DNA of 64,000 nt from Akkermansiaceae bacterium (GCA_021200315.1 JAJQGU010000073.1:20012-84011); one strand, 5' to 3'. Numbered from the stretch's first letter, positions 44,592-55,148 are shown. Numbers and translations are program-made. The notes: a model not told the origin generated them from the letters alone.

Positions 44592-46488
44592 GCTTCCGCC
44601 CCTTCTTGCGGGAATCTCCGCCCCGGAAGACGTGCGGAAGCTCGCCCCGGAGCAGCTGCCCCGTCTGGCTGAGGAGATCCGCACGGTGCTGATCCGCACG
44701 CTGTCGCAGACGGGGGGTCACCTCGCCCCCAATTTGGGGATTGTGGAGCTCAGCATCGCCCTGCATATAGTTTTTGAGACGCCGCGCGACAAGATCCTCT
44801 TCGACGTCTCCCACCAGTCGTATGTCCATAAACTCTTGACGGGGAGGGCGCCGATGCTGCATACAATCCGCCAGTTCGGCGGGCTTTCCGGATTTGCGAA
44901 GAGGAGCGAATCCCCCCATGACGCCTACGGGGCGGGGCATGCCGGCACGGCTCTTTCCGCCGGGCTGGGCATGGCGGCCGCGCGCGACCTTCAGGGCGAC
45001 GATTACCACGTGGTCTCCGTGGCGGGGGACGGCGCCTTCACCTGCGGCACCACGCTCGAGGCTCTCAACAACATCTCCACCACCACGCGCCGCTTTATTG
45101 TCATTCTCAACGACAACGAATGGTCCATCGATCGCAATGTCGGCGCTTTGGCACACTATTTTGCCGGCCTTCAGGCCACGGAGACATTCACCTGGCTGCG
45201 CGACAAATCCCGGCAGTTTCTGGAGCGTCTGGCCGGCGCCGAGGTCAAGAAACAGGCGGAAAAACTGATTGTCGCGGCACGGGGCCTCATTTCTCCATCC
45301 AGCTTCTTTGAACATCTGGGGCTTACATACTACGGGCCCATCGACGGGCACGATCTCGGGAAGCTCTGCAAGATTCTTCGTATCATCAAGTCGAGGAACG
45401 AACTCGCCATTCTGCATATCATCACGGAGAAAGGGCGTGGCTACAAGCCGGCTCTCGACAATCCGAGCAAGTTCCACGGGGTGGGGAAATACGAGATCGC
45501 CAACGGGAATGTCTGCGCTTCGCCTGTTCCCACGTATTCCGAGCAATTTGCCCGCTGTCTGATCCGCATGGCGGAAGACGATCCCAAAATCACGGCGATC
45601 ACGGCGGCCATGCCCACCGGCACCATGCTCAATCTTTTCCGCGAACAGTTCCCCAAGCGCTTTTACGATGTCGGCATCGCCGAGGAGCATGCGGCGCTGT
45701 TCGCCTGCGGTCTCGCCGCCCAGGGGTTCAAGCCCTATGTGGCCATTTATTCCACCTTCATGCAGCGCTGCGTCGATATGATCGAACATGACGCCGCCCT
45801 GCAGGCGCTGCCCGTCAAGTTCTGCATGGACCGCGCGGGACTTTCGCCCAATGACGGCCCCACTCATCACGGCCTTTTCGACATCGCGATGCTCCGCTGC
45901 ATTCCCGGTCTCGTATTGATGCAGCCGAAGGACGAAGCTGAATTCGCCCGCATGCTCAAGACGATGAACGAATACAACGACGGCCCCTCGGCCATCCGCT
46001 ACCCCCGAGGCGCCGGAGAGGGCGTCCCCGTGCCCGGCCGCCCGGAATCCATTCCCGTCGGGCGCGCCGAGATCCTTCACGATGGTGCGGGGGTGGCCAT
46101 TTTCGCGCTGGGAAACCAGTGCAGGACAGCGGAGAAGGTGCGCGGACTGCTCCGCGGGCGGGGAGTGGATGCCGCCGTCGTGAACGCCCGCTTTGTCTCC
46201 CCGCTTGACGGGGAGTGCCTGCGGGCCTTCGCCGCTAAATGCGCTTTGTTCTGCACTCTCGAAGATCATGTCGTCTCGGGAGGGTTCGGCTCCGCCGTGC
46301 TCGAATATCTCAATGCCTGCAATCTCCGCGTTCCTCTGGAAATCGTCGGCTGGCCGGATGCGTTCGTCGAGCATGGCTCCGATCGCCTCCTTCGTGAAAA
46401 ATACGGACTTACTCCGGAAGCCATTGCCGAGAGGCTTCTCGGGCGGCTTGAGGGCGGCTCCCCGGCCGCGCCGCCTCCCTCCGCCTGA
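44566..46488 (+). CDS. dxs: 1-deoxy-D-xylulose-5-phosphate synthase
   Basis: First enzyme of the MEP isoprenoid pathway, TPP-dependent condensation of pyruvate and glyceraldehyde-3-phosphate. 640 residues. N-terminal TPP domain: SHQSYVHKLLTGR, GDGAFTCGTTLEALNN and LNDNEWSID. Middle pyrimidine domain: VGIAEEHAALFACGLA and MDRAGLSPNDGPTHHG. C-terminal transketolase_C domain follows. The start may be ATG 44566 or 44572; both lie inside xseB. The large opposite-strand ORF over this gene is a shadow. Confidence 0.96.
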   Translation: MTMSSPSFELPPLLAGISAPEDVRKLAPEQLPRLAEEIRTVLIRTLSQTGGHLAPNLGIVELSIALHIVFETPRDKILFDVSHQSYVHKLLTGRAPMLHTIRQFGGLSGFAKRSESPHDAYGAGHAGTALSAGLGMAAARDLQGDDYHVVSVAGDGAFTCGTTLEALNNISTTTRRFIVILNDNEWSIDRNVGALAHYFAGLQATETFTWLRDKSRQFLERLAGAEVKKQAEKLIVAARGLISPSSFFEHLGLTYYGPIDGHDLGKLCKILRIIKSRNELAILHIITEKGRGYKPALDNPSKFHGVGKYEIANGNVCASPVPTYSEQFARCLIRMAEDDPKITAITAAMPTGTMLNLFREQFPKRFYDVGIAEEHAALFACGLAAQGFKPYVAIYSTFMQRCVDMIEHDAALQALPVKFCMDRAGLSPNDGPTHHGLFDIAMLRCIPGLVLMQPKDEAEFARMLKTMNEYNDGPSAIRYPRGAGEGVPVPGRPESIPVGRAEILHDGAGVAIFALGNQCRTAEKVRGLLRGRGVDAAVVNARFVSPLDGECLRAFAAKCALFCTLEDHVVSGGFGSAVLEYLNACNLRVPLEIVGWPDAFVEHGSDRLLREKYGLTPEAIAERLLGRLEGGSPAAPPPSA

Positions 46489-46519
46489 CGTTGAACGGAT
46501 CGCTCCGCAGCAAAGACCG

Positions 46520-47050
46520 ATGATCACCGACGACGGCACGATTCTCAGAACGCACGCGCTGGGGGAGAGCGGCCTCATCGTCGTCTGGAGCACCTATGAG
46601 CACGGCGTCATGCGCACGGCGGCGCGGGGCGCGCTGCGCCCCGGCGGCGCGTTTTCCGGCCGGCTCGATCTCTTCCACGCGTGCGAACTCGAATGGACTC
46701 CGCCCCGGCGCGGAAATCTCTGCGCTCTGACGGGAGTCCGGCTGAAATCCCCCCGCCTGAATCTGCGGAAGGATCTTTCCGCTTTGCGCCTCGCCGGGTA
46801 TATGGTGCAGCTGCTCGTCGGCACCGTCGAGCAGCGGACTCCCATTCCGGAATTCCATGTACTGCTCGAGCGCGCGCTGGATTACCTGGACGCCCATGGG
46901 GCGAGTCTGCGCCTGATGACGCATTTTGAAAAGCGTCTGGCGGAAAAGCACGGCGTCCTCGCGCCCGGGCGGAATCCCGCCGATTGTCTGGAGGGCTGTT
47001 TCGGCCGCCTTCCCTCCGGGCGGGACGCCCTGATGCGCCTTCTTTCCTGA
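46520..47050 (+). CDS. recO: DNA repair protein RecO, short form
   Basis: About 176 residues. The N-terminal OB-fold pattern ILRTHALGESGLIVVWSTYEHGV and a following helical half (RLMTHFEKRLAEKHGVLA) match RecO, which loads RecA with RecR. At 176 residues it is clearly shorter than typical RecO (about 240); the C-terminal part, including the usual zinc-finger Cys cluster, is reduced to two cysteines (CLEGCFG). The ATG at 46520 starts at the OB fold; the track ORF extends back into dxs. 31 bases separate it from dxs, likely the last gene of the operon. Confidence 0.8.
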   Translation: MITDDGTILRTHALGESGLIVVWSTYEHGVMRTAARGALRPGGAFSGRLDLFHACELEWTPPRRGNLCALTGVRLKSPRLNLRKDLSALRLAGYMVQLLVGTVEQRTPIPEFHVLLERALDYLDAHGASLRLMTHFEKRLAEKHGVLAPGRNPADCLEGCFGRLPSGRDALMRLLS

Positions 47051-47132
47051 AGGGATGCCGCGCGCTGATCGGCCGGCTCTTGCCATTTCATGCCGCATGT
47101 GATAAATTGAGGGCTCACCCGCATTAACCACA

Positions 47133-48683
47133 ATGGCTGATCAAGTACGTTTCTTCGATACGACCCTGCGAGACGGGGAACAATGTCCCGGAGCCTCCAT
47201 GAACCTCCGCCAGAAGCTCGAAGTGGCGCGTCAGCTTGAAAAGCTGCGCATCGACGTCATCGAGGCCGGCTTCCCCTGCATTTCCGACGGAGACTTTGAG
47301 GCGGTGCACACCATCGCCGCCGAAATAAAGGGGTGCGTCATTGCCGCTCTTGCCCGCTGCGTTCCGTCGGATATCGAGTCGGCGGCGCGTGCCGTGGCTC
47401 CGGCCGGCGGACGGGGGCGCATCCATACCTTTCTGGCCACCAGCCCTCTGCATCGCGAATTCAAGCTCAGGAAGAGCAAGGAAGAGATCCTGCGGATGGC
47501 GGTGGAGGGGGTTCGGCTGGCCAAGTCGTTTGTCGATGATGTGGAATTTTCGGCGGAAGACGCGACGCGCACCGAGCAGGAGTTTCTCGCCCAAGTCGTT
47601 GAAGCCGTGATCGAGGCCGGCGCGACCACGGTCAATATTCCCGATACGGTCGGCTATACGACGCCCGGCGAGTATTTCGGGATGATACGCCGTCTGAAGG
47701 AGCGCGTCCCCAACATTGAGCGCGCGGTCATCTCCGTGCACTGCCACAATGATCTCGGCCTCGCCGTCGCCAATTCCCTGGCGGCCGTCAATGCCGGGGC
47801 CCGCCAGGTGGAGGGGACGATCAACGGCATCGGGGAACGGGCCGGGAACGCCGCCCTCGAAGAAGTGATCATGGCCATCAGCACCCGCCCGGGATCTTTT
47901 GGCGCCGTCACCCACAATATCGACATCCGCGAAATCGTCAAGACCTCCCGGGTCGTCGCCCGGATGAGCGGCCTGTCCGTGCAGCGGTCGAAGGCCATCG
48001 TGGGCGAAAACGCTTTCGCCCACGGATCCGGCATTCACCAGCACGGCATTCTCGCCAAGCGCGAAACCTATGAAATCATAGACCCCGCGTCCATCGGCTG
48101 GGGAGAAACGGAGCTTCCTCTCACCAAGCACTCGGGCCGCGCCGCCGTAAAGCAGCGCCTCGAGAAGCTCGGGCATGTGCTCACCGAGACGGAACTTCAG
48201 CATGTTTTCGAACGTTTCAAACGGATCGGCGATTCGAAAAAATTCGTTTACGACGACGATCTCTCGTCCCTCGTGAACGATTCTCTGGATATGCACGACG
48301 GCCTCTGGAGCATGGATTTCATCCAGTTTGTCGCCGGCACGAGCGCTCGTCCCACGGCCACGGTGCGCCTCGTCAAGGCCGGCAGGAGCATGGAGGAGTC
48401 CTCGACGGGGAACGGCCCGGTGGATGCCGCGTTCAAGGCCATTGACCGCATTACCCGGACGAAGGGCACGCTGGCGGAATATCAGGTGCGGGCCACCTCC
48501 CAAGGGCGCGATGCCCTCGGAGAAGTGACGCTCAAAATCGATTTCGGCACGGGCCGCCCCATCCCCGGCAAGGGCGCCGCCACGGACGTGGTCGAGGCGT
48601 CCGCCCGCGCCTACCTGAATGCCGTGAACCGCTCCCTGTCCGCCTCCGTGCAGGCGGAACGCCCCTGCCGGCCGGACGCTTAG
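47133..48683 (+). CDS. leuA: 2-isopropylmalate synthase
   Basis: Commits ketoisovalerate to leucine synthesis. 516 residues, full length: N-terminal HMGL-like TIM barrel beginning with FDTTLRDGEQCPGASM, metal-binding HCHNDLG, HQHGILA, and the C-terminal LeuA regulatory dimer domain for leucine feedback. It shares its substrate with panB. Separated from recO by 82 bases and followed 20 bases later by pth. A possible promoter (TTGCCA and GATAAA) lies upstream. Confidence 0.97.
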   Translation: MADQVRFFDTTLRDGEQCPGASMNLRQKLEVARQLEKLRIDVIEAGFPCISDGDFEAVHTIAAEIKGCVIAALARCVPSDIESAARAVAPAGGRGRIHTFLATSPLHREFKLRKSKEEILRMAVEGVRLAKSFVDDVEFSAEDATRTEQEFLAQVVEAVIEAGATTVNIPDTVGYTTPGEYFGMIRRLKERVPNIERAVISVHCHNDLGLAVANSLAAVNAGARQVEGTINGIGERAGNAALEEVIMAISTRPGSFGAVTHNIDIREIVKTSRVVARMSGLSVQRSKAIVGENAFAHGSGIHQHGILAKRETYEIIDPASIGWGETELPLTKHSGRAAVKQRLEKLGHVLTETELQHVFERFKRIGDSKKFVYDDDLSSLVNDSLDMHDGLWSMDFIQFVAGTSARPTATVRLVKAGRSMEESSTGNGPVDAAFKAIDRITRTKGTLAEYQVRATSQGRDALGEVTLKIDFGTGRPIPGKGAATDVVEASARAYLNAVNRSLSASVQAERPCRPDA

Positions 48684-48703
48684 TTCTTTTCTCTTCTCCA
48701 GCC

Positions 48704-49270
48704 ATGAATCCGCCGCTTCCGCGCATCATCGCCGGCCTGGGCAATCCGGGCAGGTCCTATGCGCTCACGCGCCACAATGTCGGATTCATGGCGCTCGATC
48801 GTCTGGCGCGCTACTGGGGGTGCGGATTCAGGGAAGACAAGGCGCGCGGGGGCGAGCTCGCCGCCGGACCGGGGGTGCTGCTCGTCAAACCGCAGACTTA
48901 TATGAATGAATCCGGCCGGTGCGTGGGGCCGCTGGCCCGCTATTTCAAAATCCCGCCGGATCAGGTGTTTGTGATCTACGACGACATGGCCTTTCCGCTC
49001 GGCAAGCTGAGGCTCCGTCCGGGAGGCTCCTCCGGCGGGCATAACGGCATGAAGTCGATCATTTCCCATTTGGGAACCGATCGGTTCCCCCGGCTGCGCA
49101 TCGGCATCGGCGCCGCCGAAGGGCGGGGAATGGTCTCGCACGTGCTCGGCGACTTCCGCCCGGAGGAACGCGGCCTTCTCGAACTCGCGCTCGATCGTGC
49201 GCTCGAAGCTTCTCTCTTCGCCGTGAAACACGGGATCGAAGCCGCCGCGAACAAGTATAATCCGGATTGA
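48704..49270 (+). CDS. pth: Peptidyl-tRNA hydrolase
   Basis: Recycles stalled peptidyl-tRNA. 188 residues. Conserved blocks are present: IAGLGNPGRSYALTRHNVGF (catalytic His), LVKPQTYMNESG, VIYDDMAFPLGKLRLRPGGS with the catalytic Asp, and GHNGMKSI. Cotranscribed with leuA (20-base gap). A perfect hairpin terminator starts 1 base after its stop. Confidence 0.97.
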   Translation: MNPPLPRIIAGLGNPGRSYALTRHNVGFMALDRLARYWGCGFREDKARGGELAAGPGVLLVKPQTYMNESGRCVGPLARYFKIPPDQVFVIYDDMAFPLGKLRLRPGGSSGGHNGMKSIISHLGTDRFPRLRIGIGAAEGRGMVSHVLGDFRPEERGLLELALDRALEASLFAVKHGIEAAANKYNPD

Positions 49271-49271
49271 A

Positions 49272-49297
49272 CGCGGCACCGGCGGGCCGGTGCCGCG
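49272..49297. terminator. Bidirectional-type hairpin between pth and a minus-strand small ORF
   Basis: Perfect 11-bp stem CGCGGCACCGG/CCGGTGCCGCG around CGGG. No strong T tract on either strand. It sits between pth (+) and the small minus-strand ORF. Confidence 0.6.
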
Positions 49298-49301
49298 CAT
49301 G

Positions 49302-49442
49302 TCACCGGCGTTTCGGTTTGGTCTCTTTCCGTTTCACCTCCTTGGCGCCGGGGCCCGTTTTGGAACGTCCGGCGGTGGAGCCGTCCGGGTTGTAATGGGT
49401 GATGGCGGCGCCGTTCGGCCCGGGTTCGTGTTTGAAAAACAT
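49302..49442 (-). CDS. Small basic protein, unknown (46 residues)
   Basis: Too short for the ORF track. ATG at 49442, TGA at 49304-49302. The product begins MFFKHEPGPNG and ends in a strongly basic tail (KEVKRKETKPKRR). The codons are well-formed, and the ORF stops 5 bases before a perfect hairpin. These make it more than random, but no family is recognised and no promoter is clear. It lies head-to-head with lipA; it could be a nucleic-acid-binding peptide or a false call. Confidence 0.4.
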   Translation of the reverse strand: MFFKHEPGPNGAAITHYNPDGSTAGRSKTGPGAKEVKRKETKPKRR

Positions 49443-49464
49443 ATTCCGCGCGCCACTGCACGGA

Positions 49465-49494
49465 TTGACCGGAAAGGGCGGTTCGTGCTATACT
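49465..49494 (+). promoter_or_regulatory. Promoter of lipA, near-leaderless
   Basis: TTGACC (49465-49470), 18-base spacer, TATACT (49489-49494), 11 bases to the ATG. Confidence 0.7.
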
Positions 49495-49505
49495 CCCTCC
49501 CGGAT

Positions 49506-50468
49506 ATGGGATGCAACCCCCGCGAAGAAACGCACACGGCCGCACACGAACGCAAGCCTTCATGGATCAAAGTGCGTCTGCCCAACGGACGCGCCTTTCA
49601 GGAGGTCCGCCGCATGGTCGAGGGCAAAAGCCTTTTCACCGTGTGCGAAGAGGCGCTTTGCCCCAACCGTTACGAATGCTGGAGTTACGGTACGGCCACT
49701 TTCATGGTGTGCGGCGATATCTGCACGAGAGCCTGCGGGTTCTGCGCCGTCAAGACGGCCCGGCCCCGTCCGCTTGATCCCGGCGAGCCGGAGCGCGTGG
49801 CCGATGCCGTGGCCCGCATGAAACTGCGCCATGCCGTGATCACCATGACCACGCGCGACGATCTCCCCGACGGCGCTTCCGGCCATATCGCCGCCACCGT
49901 CCGGGCCATTCGCAGAGCCAGTCCGCGGACGATCATAGAAGTGCTCGTCTCCGACATGAAGGGCGAAGAGGCTTCCATCCGCACGATCATGGCGGCGCAC
50001 CCCCATATTTTCAACCATAATCTCGAGACCGTCGAACGCCTTTCTCCCCTCGTGCGTTTTCGCGCCAAATACCGGCTCTCTCTCAAAGTGCTGCAAATGG
50101 CTCTCGAAATCGCGCACGGGAAGGTCGCCACCAAGAGCGGCATCATGCTCGGCCTCGGCGAAACGAGGGAAGAGGTGCTCCGGACTATGGACGACCTTCT
50201 CCTCCATGGCGTTACGGTGCTCACTATGGGGCAGTATCTGCGTCCCAGCGCAAAGCATCTTCCCGTGATTGACTACATACGCCCCGGACAATTCGACGAA
50301 TACCGCGCCATTGCCCTTGCCAAAGGCTTCCGGCACGTGGCCGCCGGGCCTCTCATTCGCAGTTCGCATCACGACGCCAATTTCGCCCCCGAAGCCGACG
50401 TGCTGGACGCGATCAACGAAGAGCTCCGCGCCTCGGGCGAGCTGCCGGCAATGGATGACGGGGCCTGA
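49506..50468 (+). CDS. lipA: Lipoyl synthase
   Basis: Radical SAM enzyme inserting two sulfurs into octanoyl groups of E2/GcvH proteins. About 320 residues. Both 4Fe-4S motifs are complete: the auxiliary cluster CEEALCPNRYEC and the SAM cluster CTRACGFC. MTTRDDLPDG and NHNLETVERL are conserved. The ATG at 49506 is set by the promoter; the track ORF extends 72 codons upstream through the promoter. No lipB nearby. Confidence 0.97.
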   Translation: MGCNPREETHTAAHERKPSWIKVRLPNGRAFQEVRRMVEGKSLFTVCEEALCPNRYECWSYGTATFMVCGDICTRACGFCAVKTARPRPLDPGEPERVADAVARMKLRHAVITMTTRDDLPDGASGHIAATVRAIRRASPRTIIEVLVSDMKGEEASIRTIMAAHPHIFNHNLETVERLSPLVRFRAKYRLSLKVLQMALEIAHGKVATKSGIMLGLGETREEVLRTMDDLLLHGVTVLTMGQYLRPSAKHLPVIDYIRPGQFDEYRAIALAKGFRHVAAGPLIRSSHHDANFAPEADVLDAINEELRASGELPAMDDGA

Positions 50469-50547
50469 CCCGGCCTCGTTTCGTCTCCGCCCGGCGCTCC
50501 CTGCTGGCCGCATGCGCCGCGAAGTCATGTCCGCGGAAGATTCCGTC

Positions 50548-50575
50548 TTGACATTGATTTCTGTTTCCGTAGAAT
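50548..50575 (+). promoter_or_regulatory. Promoter of rpmE
   Basis: TTGACA (50548-50553), 16-base spacer, TAGAAT (50570-50575), 36 bases to ATG. One of the few units here with a real leader. Confidence 0.75.
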
Positions 50576-50585
50576 CTCTCCCGCC

Positions 50586-50602
50586 CTGCGTCGGTAACGC
50601 AG
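50586..50602 (+). promoter_or_regulatory. Hairpin in the rpmE 5' leader
   Basis: Perfect 6-bp stem CTGCGT/ACGCAG with a CGGTA loop between the predicted transcription start (about 50582) and the rpmE start codon. A possible L31 autoregulatory leader (inference). Confidence 0.4.
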
Positions 50603-50611
50603 CACCAGTTT

Positions 50612-50884
50612 ATGAAAGCAGACATCCATCCCAAGTACAATCCCGTTGTGTTCGTGGACATCACCACGGGCCGCCGCTTCGTCACCCGTTCCACGGTCAG
50701 CTCTTCCAAGACGGAAATGATCGACGGCGTGGAGCACTATGTGGTTTCCTGCGGCATCACCTCCGATTCGCACCCGTTCTTTACGGGAAAGAGTCAGTTT
50801 GTCGATACGGAAGGGCGCATTGATAAATTCCAGAAGCGCTTCGGCGCTGTGCGCCGCACCAAGAAGCCGACGCTCAGCAAGTAA
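50612..50884 (+). CDS. rpmE: 50S ribosomal protein L31, type B
   Basis: 90 residues. Begins KADIHPKYNPVVFVD and contains SHPFFTGKSQFVDTEGRIDKF, the type B (zinc-free, C-minus) form: no CxxC zinc motif is present. A strong terminator lies 16 bases after the stop. Single-gene unit with its own promoter and a leader hairpin. Confidence 0.97.
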   Translation: MKADIHPKYNPVVFVDITTGRRFVTRSTVSSSKTEMIDGVEHYVVSCGITSDSHPFFTGKSQFVDTEGRIDKFQKRFGAVRRTKKPTLSK

Positions 50885-50900
50885 TCCCGTCCGCAGACCG

Positions 50901-50927
50901 AAGCCCGCCCGAAGGAAGGCGGGCTTT
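50901..50927 (+). terminator. Rho-independent terminator after rpmE
   Basis: AAGCCCGCC/GGCGGGCTT stem, 8-base loop, only a short T run at the 3' side. Confidence 0.8.
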
Positions 50928-51017
50928 CCGCGTCCGCGTGACTGCCGGGGTGAACCCCGTGGGAAGGGGATCCCGGGTTTTGGTCTGCAATGTGTTCAGA
51001 ATCACATTGTTTTGTTT
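50928..51017 (+). ncRNA. Candidate small structured RNA ending in an intrinsic terminator
   Basis: After the rpmE terminator comes a GC-rich stretch with a CGGGG-TGAA-CCCCG stem-loop and GGGGATCCC, then a second, separate terminator: CAATGTG/CACATTG stem with T-rich tail TTTTGTTT (50988-51017). A terminator with no ORF before it suggests a short transcript. No known RNA family is recognised and no promoter is visible; it may be rpmE read-through. Confidence 0.35.
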
Positions 51018-51069
51018 ATCCGCCGGAGGGAGCGCGCCGTCCCGTCTTTCCGCTCTCCCTCAAATAGCC

Positions 51070-51098
51070 TTGATTTAAGAGAGGCGATTCGGTATCTT
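51070..51098 (+). promoter_or_regulatory. Promoter of coaE-rho, leaderless GTG start
   Basis: TTGATT (51070-51075), 17-base spacer, TATCTT (51093-51098), then GTG after 7 bases. Confidence 0.65.
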
Positions 51099-51105
51099 AG
51101 CGCTC

Positions 51106-52989
<1,884 letters not shown>

Positions 52990-53034
52990 ACCGCAGGCGG
53001 GGCGGGGGGGAAGCGGACATCCCCCGGCGGGGAG

Positions 53035-53065
53035 AAAAAAGAGCCCGCCCGCCGGGCGGCGGGCC
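53035..53065 (-). terminator. Terminator of the GH29 gene
   Basis: On the minus strand a GC-rich inverted repeat of GCCCGCC type is followed by TTTTTT. Confidence 0.7.
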
Positions 53066-53074
53066 GCGGAGGAA

Positions 53075-55138
53075 CTACTCGCCCAGGACGTCGATTTCCG
53101 CGGCTGTCACGCAGCTGCCTTCAATGGCTCTTGCGGCGGTGAAGCGAAAGAAGCGGATGCCGGCGTGAGGCGCGGGGAATGTGACATCCAGCTTGATCGG
53201 GTTGGCGCGGAGATTGGAGAATTCGCCTTCGGCCGCTTTTGTCCATGACCTGCCGTCGCGGCTGACTTCGAAGATGTAGCGGTCCGTCATCCCCTCCGGG
53301 GATGCGTCTTGGCGGGGCAGATAAGAAAAGCCCGTGACCTTGTGGGGCCTGCCCATATCGACCGTGAAGGATTGGGGTGCGGCTCCCTTCGATTGCCAGA
53401 ATGTCGTTTCCGAATCGTCCAACGCGGCCGCGGGGCTGCCGGAGGTGGCCGATTTCACTTTCCAGCCTGTTTTGCAGAGGCCGAAGGACGCCTCGGAGAC
53501 GGGGCCGAGTTTTCCCCCGCTGAAAACGCAGCGGGCCTTGACGACGCCGCTCCTGTTGAATTTTTTCCCCGGCGTGTACGTCGGGGAGCCGGCGTTGGGT
53601 TCGCTGCCGTCGGTGGTGTAGACGATCCTGCTCCTGCCGGCGGCCGAAATGCGCAGGTCGGCGCCTTTGCGGGCGATCACCGGCCCGGCCAGCGGGGCGG
53701 GGCGGCGGAAAAGCGAGAGTTCGGAAATGCAGGGCGTCGCCTGGCTGCCCGTGATGTTCAGGCGGATTTTGCCGGTGGTCACCGGTTTTTTCAGGCGGCG
53801 GAGCACTTGGTTGCCGATGGTCCGGCCGCCGTTGTCGATCATGATCCATTTTCCGTCTACGAACGCCTCGATCGTGAAGGAGTCGACGCGCTGGCCGAGG
53901 CGGATCTGTTCCCGCAGGCGGACGACGTCGAACGTGGCGGGAGCCGGCAGAGTGATCTCGGCCGAGGGAGTGAGGTTGTCGTCCTCCACGGCCCAGTAGC
54001 TTTCGATGTCGCCGTCGGTCAGGTTCGAGGCCGAGAAGCGCTTGTCGCCGCCCCGCACCTGAGTCGGCTTCACCGCGGCACCCAAGGCGAAATCCTTTGC
54101 GTAGAGCTGATCCCGCGCTTCCTTGAATTCGAGCAGCCGGCTGACGTCGGCCGGGTCGAGCCTGCCGGAGCGGTCGGCCGCCACGTTGAGAATCAGGTTG
54201 GCGCCCCGGCCCACGGAATCGAACCATACGTCCATCAGCGTTTCGAGGGATTTGACTTTTGACGCCTGATCCGGATGCCAGAACCATCCCGCGCCGTTGA
54301 TCGGGGTGTCGGCTTCCGCGGGCGTCCAGCGTTCTCCGCCGCGCACGCCCGTCCCGCCGCCTCCGCCGCCGGATCCCACTGTGCTCCAATGAGGATAGTT
54401 CACGTGCCCTTTCTCGGAACCGCCCCAGCGGGCGTCGCCCCGCGAGCCCGCGCCCCAGATGATGCAGTCGGGCTGGAGCTCCCGGATCATGGAGACGATT
54501 TTTTCAAAGTTGTAGTACTGGTCGGCGCTGCCGATGCTGCGCTTTTCCTTTGCCCCGCCGTAGTACCCGTCGCCGCCGTTGGCGCCGTCGAACCAGATCT
54601 CGAATATGGGGCCGTAGAGAGTCAGCAGTTCGCGGATCTGCCCGTAGTAGACGTCCAGATAGCCGGGACGCCCGTATTCGGCGTTGTTGCGATCCCAGGG
54701 GCTGAGATAGGTGCCGAATCGGATGCCCTGTTCTCTGCACGCGTCGGCGAATTCTTTCACCACGTCGCCCCTGCCGTTTTTCCACGGGCTTTTGGTGATG
54801 TTGTGTCCGGTCGTTTTCGTGGGCCAGGCGCAGAAGCCGTCGTGATGCTTGGCGGTGTAGATCATGCCCTTCATGCCGGCTTTCCGGAACGTCGCGGCGA
54901 TGTCCGAGGCGTTGAATTGGTCGGGCCTGAACAGTTTGGGACTTTCGTTCCCGTATCCCCACTCGCGGCCGGTGTACGTGTTCAGGCCGAAGTGGATGAA
55001 TGCGTAATACTCCATCCTCTGCCACGCCACCTGCTGATCCGTGGGCACGGCGCCGAAAGGTTCCGGCGCCTCGGCGGCTTCGCTCGGAGAGGCGAGAAGA
55101 AGGAAAACGGCCAGAACCGACACGCGGCAGATTTTCAT
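53075..55138 (-). CDS. Exported GH29 alpha-L-fucosidase with C-terminal F5/8-type C domains
   Basis: 687 residues. Signal peptide (VLAVFLLLASPSEAA). The GH29 barrel shows YYAFIHFGLNTYTGREWG, YTAKHHDGFCAWPT and the nucleophile Asp in FEIWFDGANGGDG. After the barrel, near residue 350, comes a discoidin-like domain, then a chitobiase/HEX-type segment (RIVYTTDGSEPNAGSPTY), then a second discoidin-like domain at the C-terminus. Releases fucose from host or dietary glycans in the periplasm or at the surface. It has its own promoter. The acid/base residue was not identified by eye. Confidence 0.93.
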   Translation of the reverse strand: MKICRVSVLAVFLLLASPSEAAEAPEPFGAVPTDQQVAWQRMEYYAFIHFGLNTYTGREWGYGNESPKLFRPDQFNASDIAATFRKAGMKGMIYTAKHHDGFCAWPTKTTGHNITKSPWKNGRGDVVKEFADACREQGIRFGTYLSPWDRNNAEYGRPGYLDVYYGQIRELLTLYGPIFEIWFDGANGGDGYYGGAKEKRSIGSADQYYNFEKIVSMIRELQPDCIIWGAGSRGDARWGGSEKGHVNYPHWSTVGSGGGGGGTGVRGGERWTPAEADTPINGAGWFWHPDQASKVKSLETLMDVWFDSVGRGANLILNVAADRSGRLDPADVSRLLEFKEARDQLYAKDFALGAAVKPTQVRGGDKRFSASNLTDGDIESYWAVEDDNLTPSAEITLPAPATFDVVRLREQIRLGQRVDSFTIEAFVDGKWIMIDNGGRTIGNQVLRRLKKPVTTGKIRLNITGSQATPCISELSLFRRPAPLAGPVIARKGADLRISAAGRSRIVYTTDGSEPNAGSPTYTPGKKFNRSGVVKARCVFSGGKLGPVSEASFGLCKTGWKVKSATSGSPAAALDDSETTFWQSKGAAPQSFTVDMGRPHKVTGFSYLPRQDASPEGMTDRYIFEVSRDGRSWTKAAEGEFSNLRANPIKLDVTFPAPHAGIRFFRFTAARAIEGSCVTAAEIDVLGE

Positions 55139-55148
55139 ACCTGCCGCA

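Noticed and set aside
44578-46593. 671-codon minus-strand ORF covering dxs
   Set aside because: Longer than the real gene but without any domain; dxs on the plus strand is complete.
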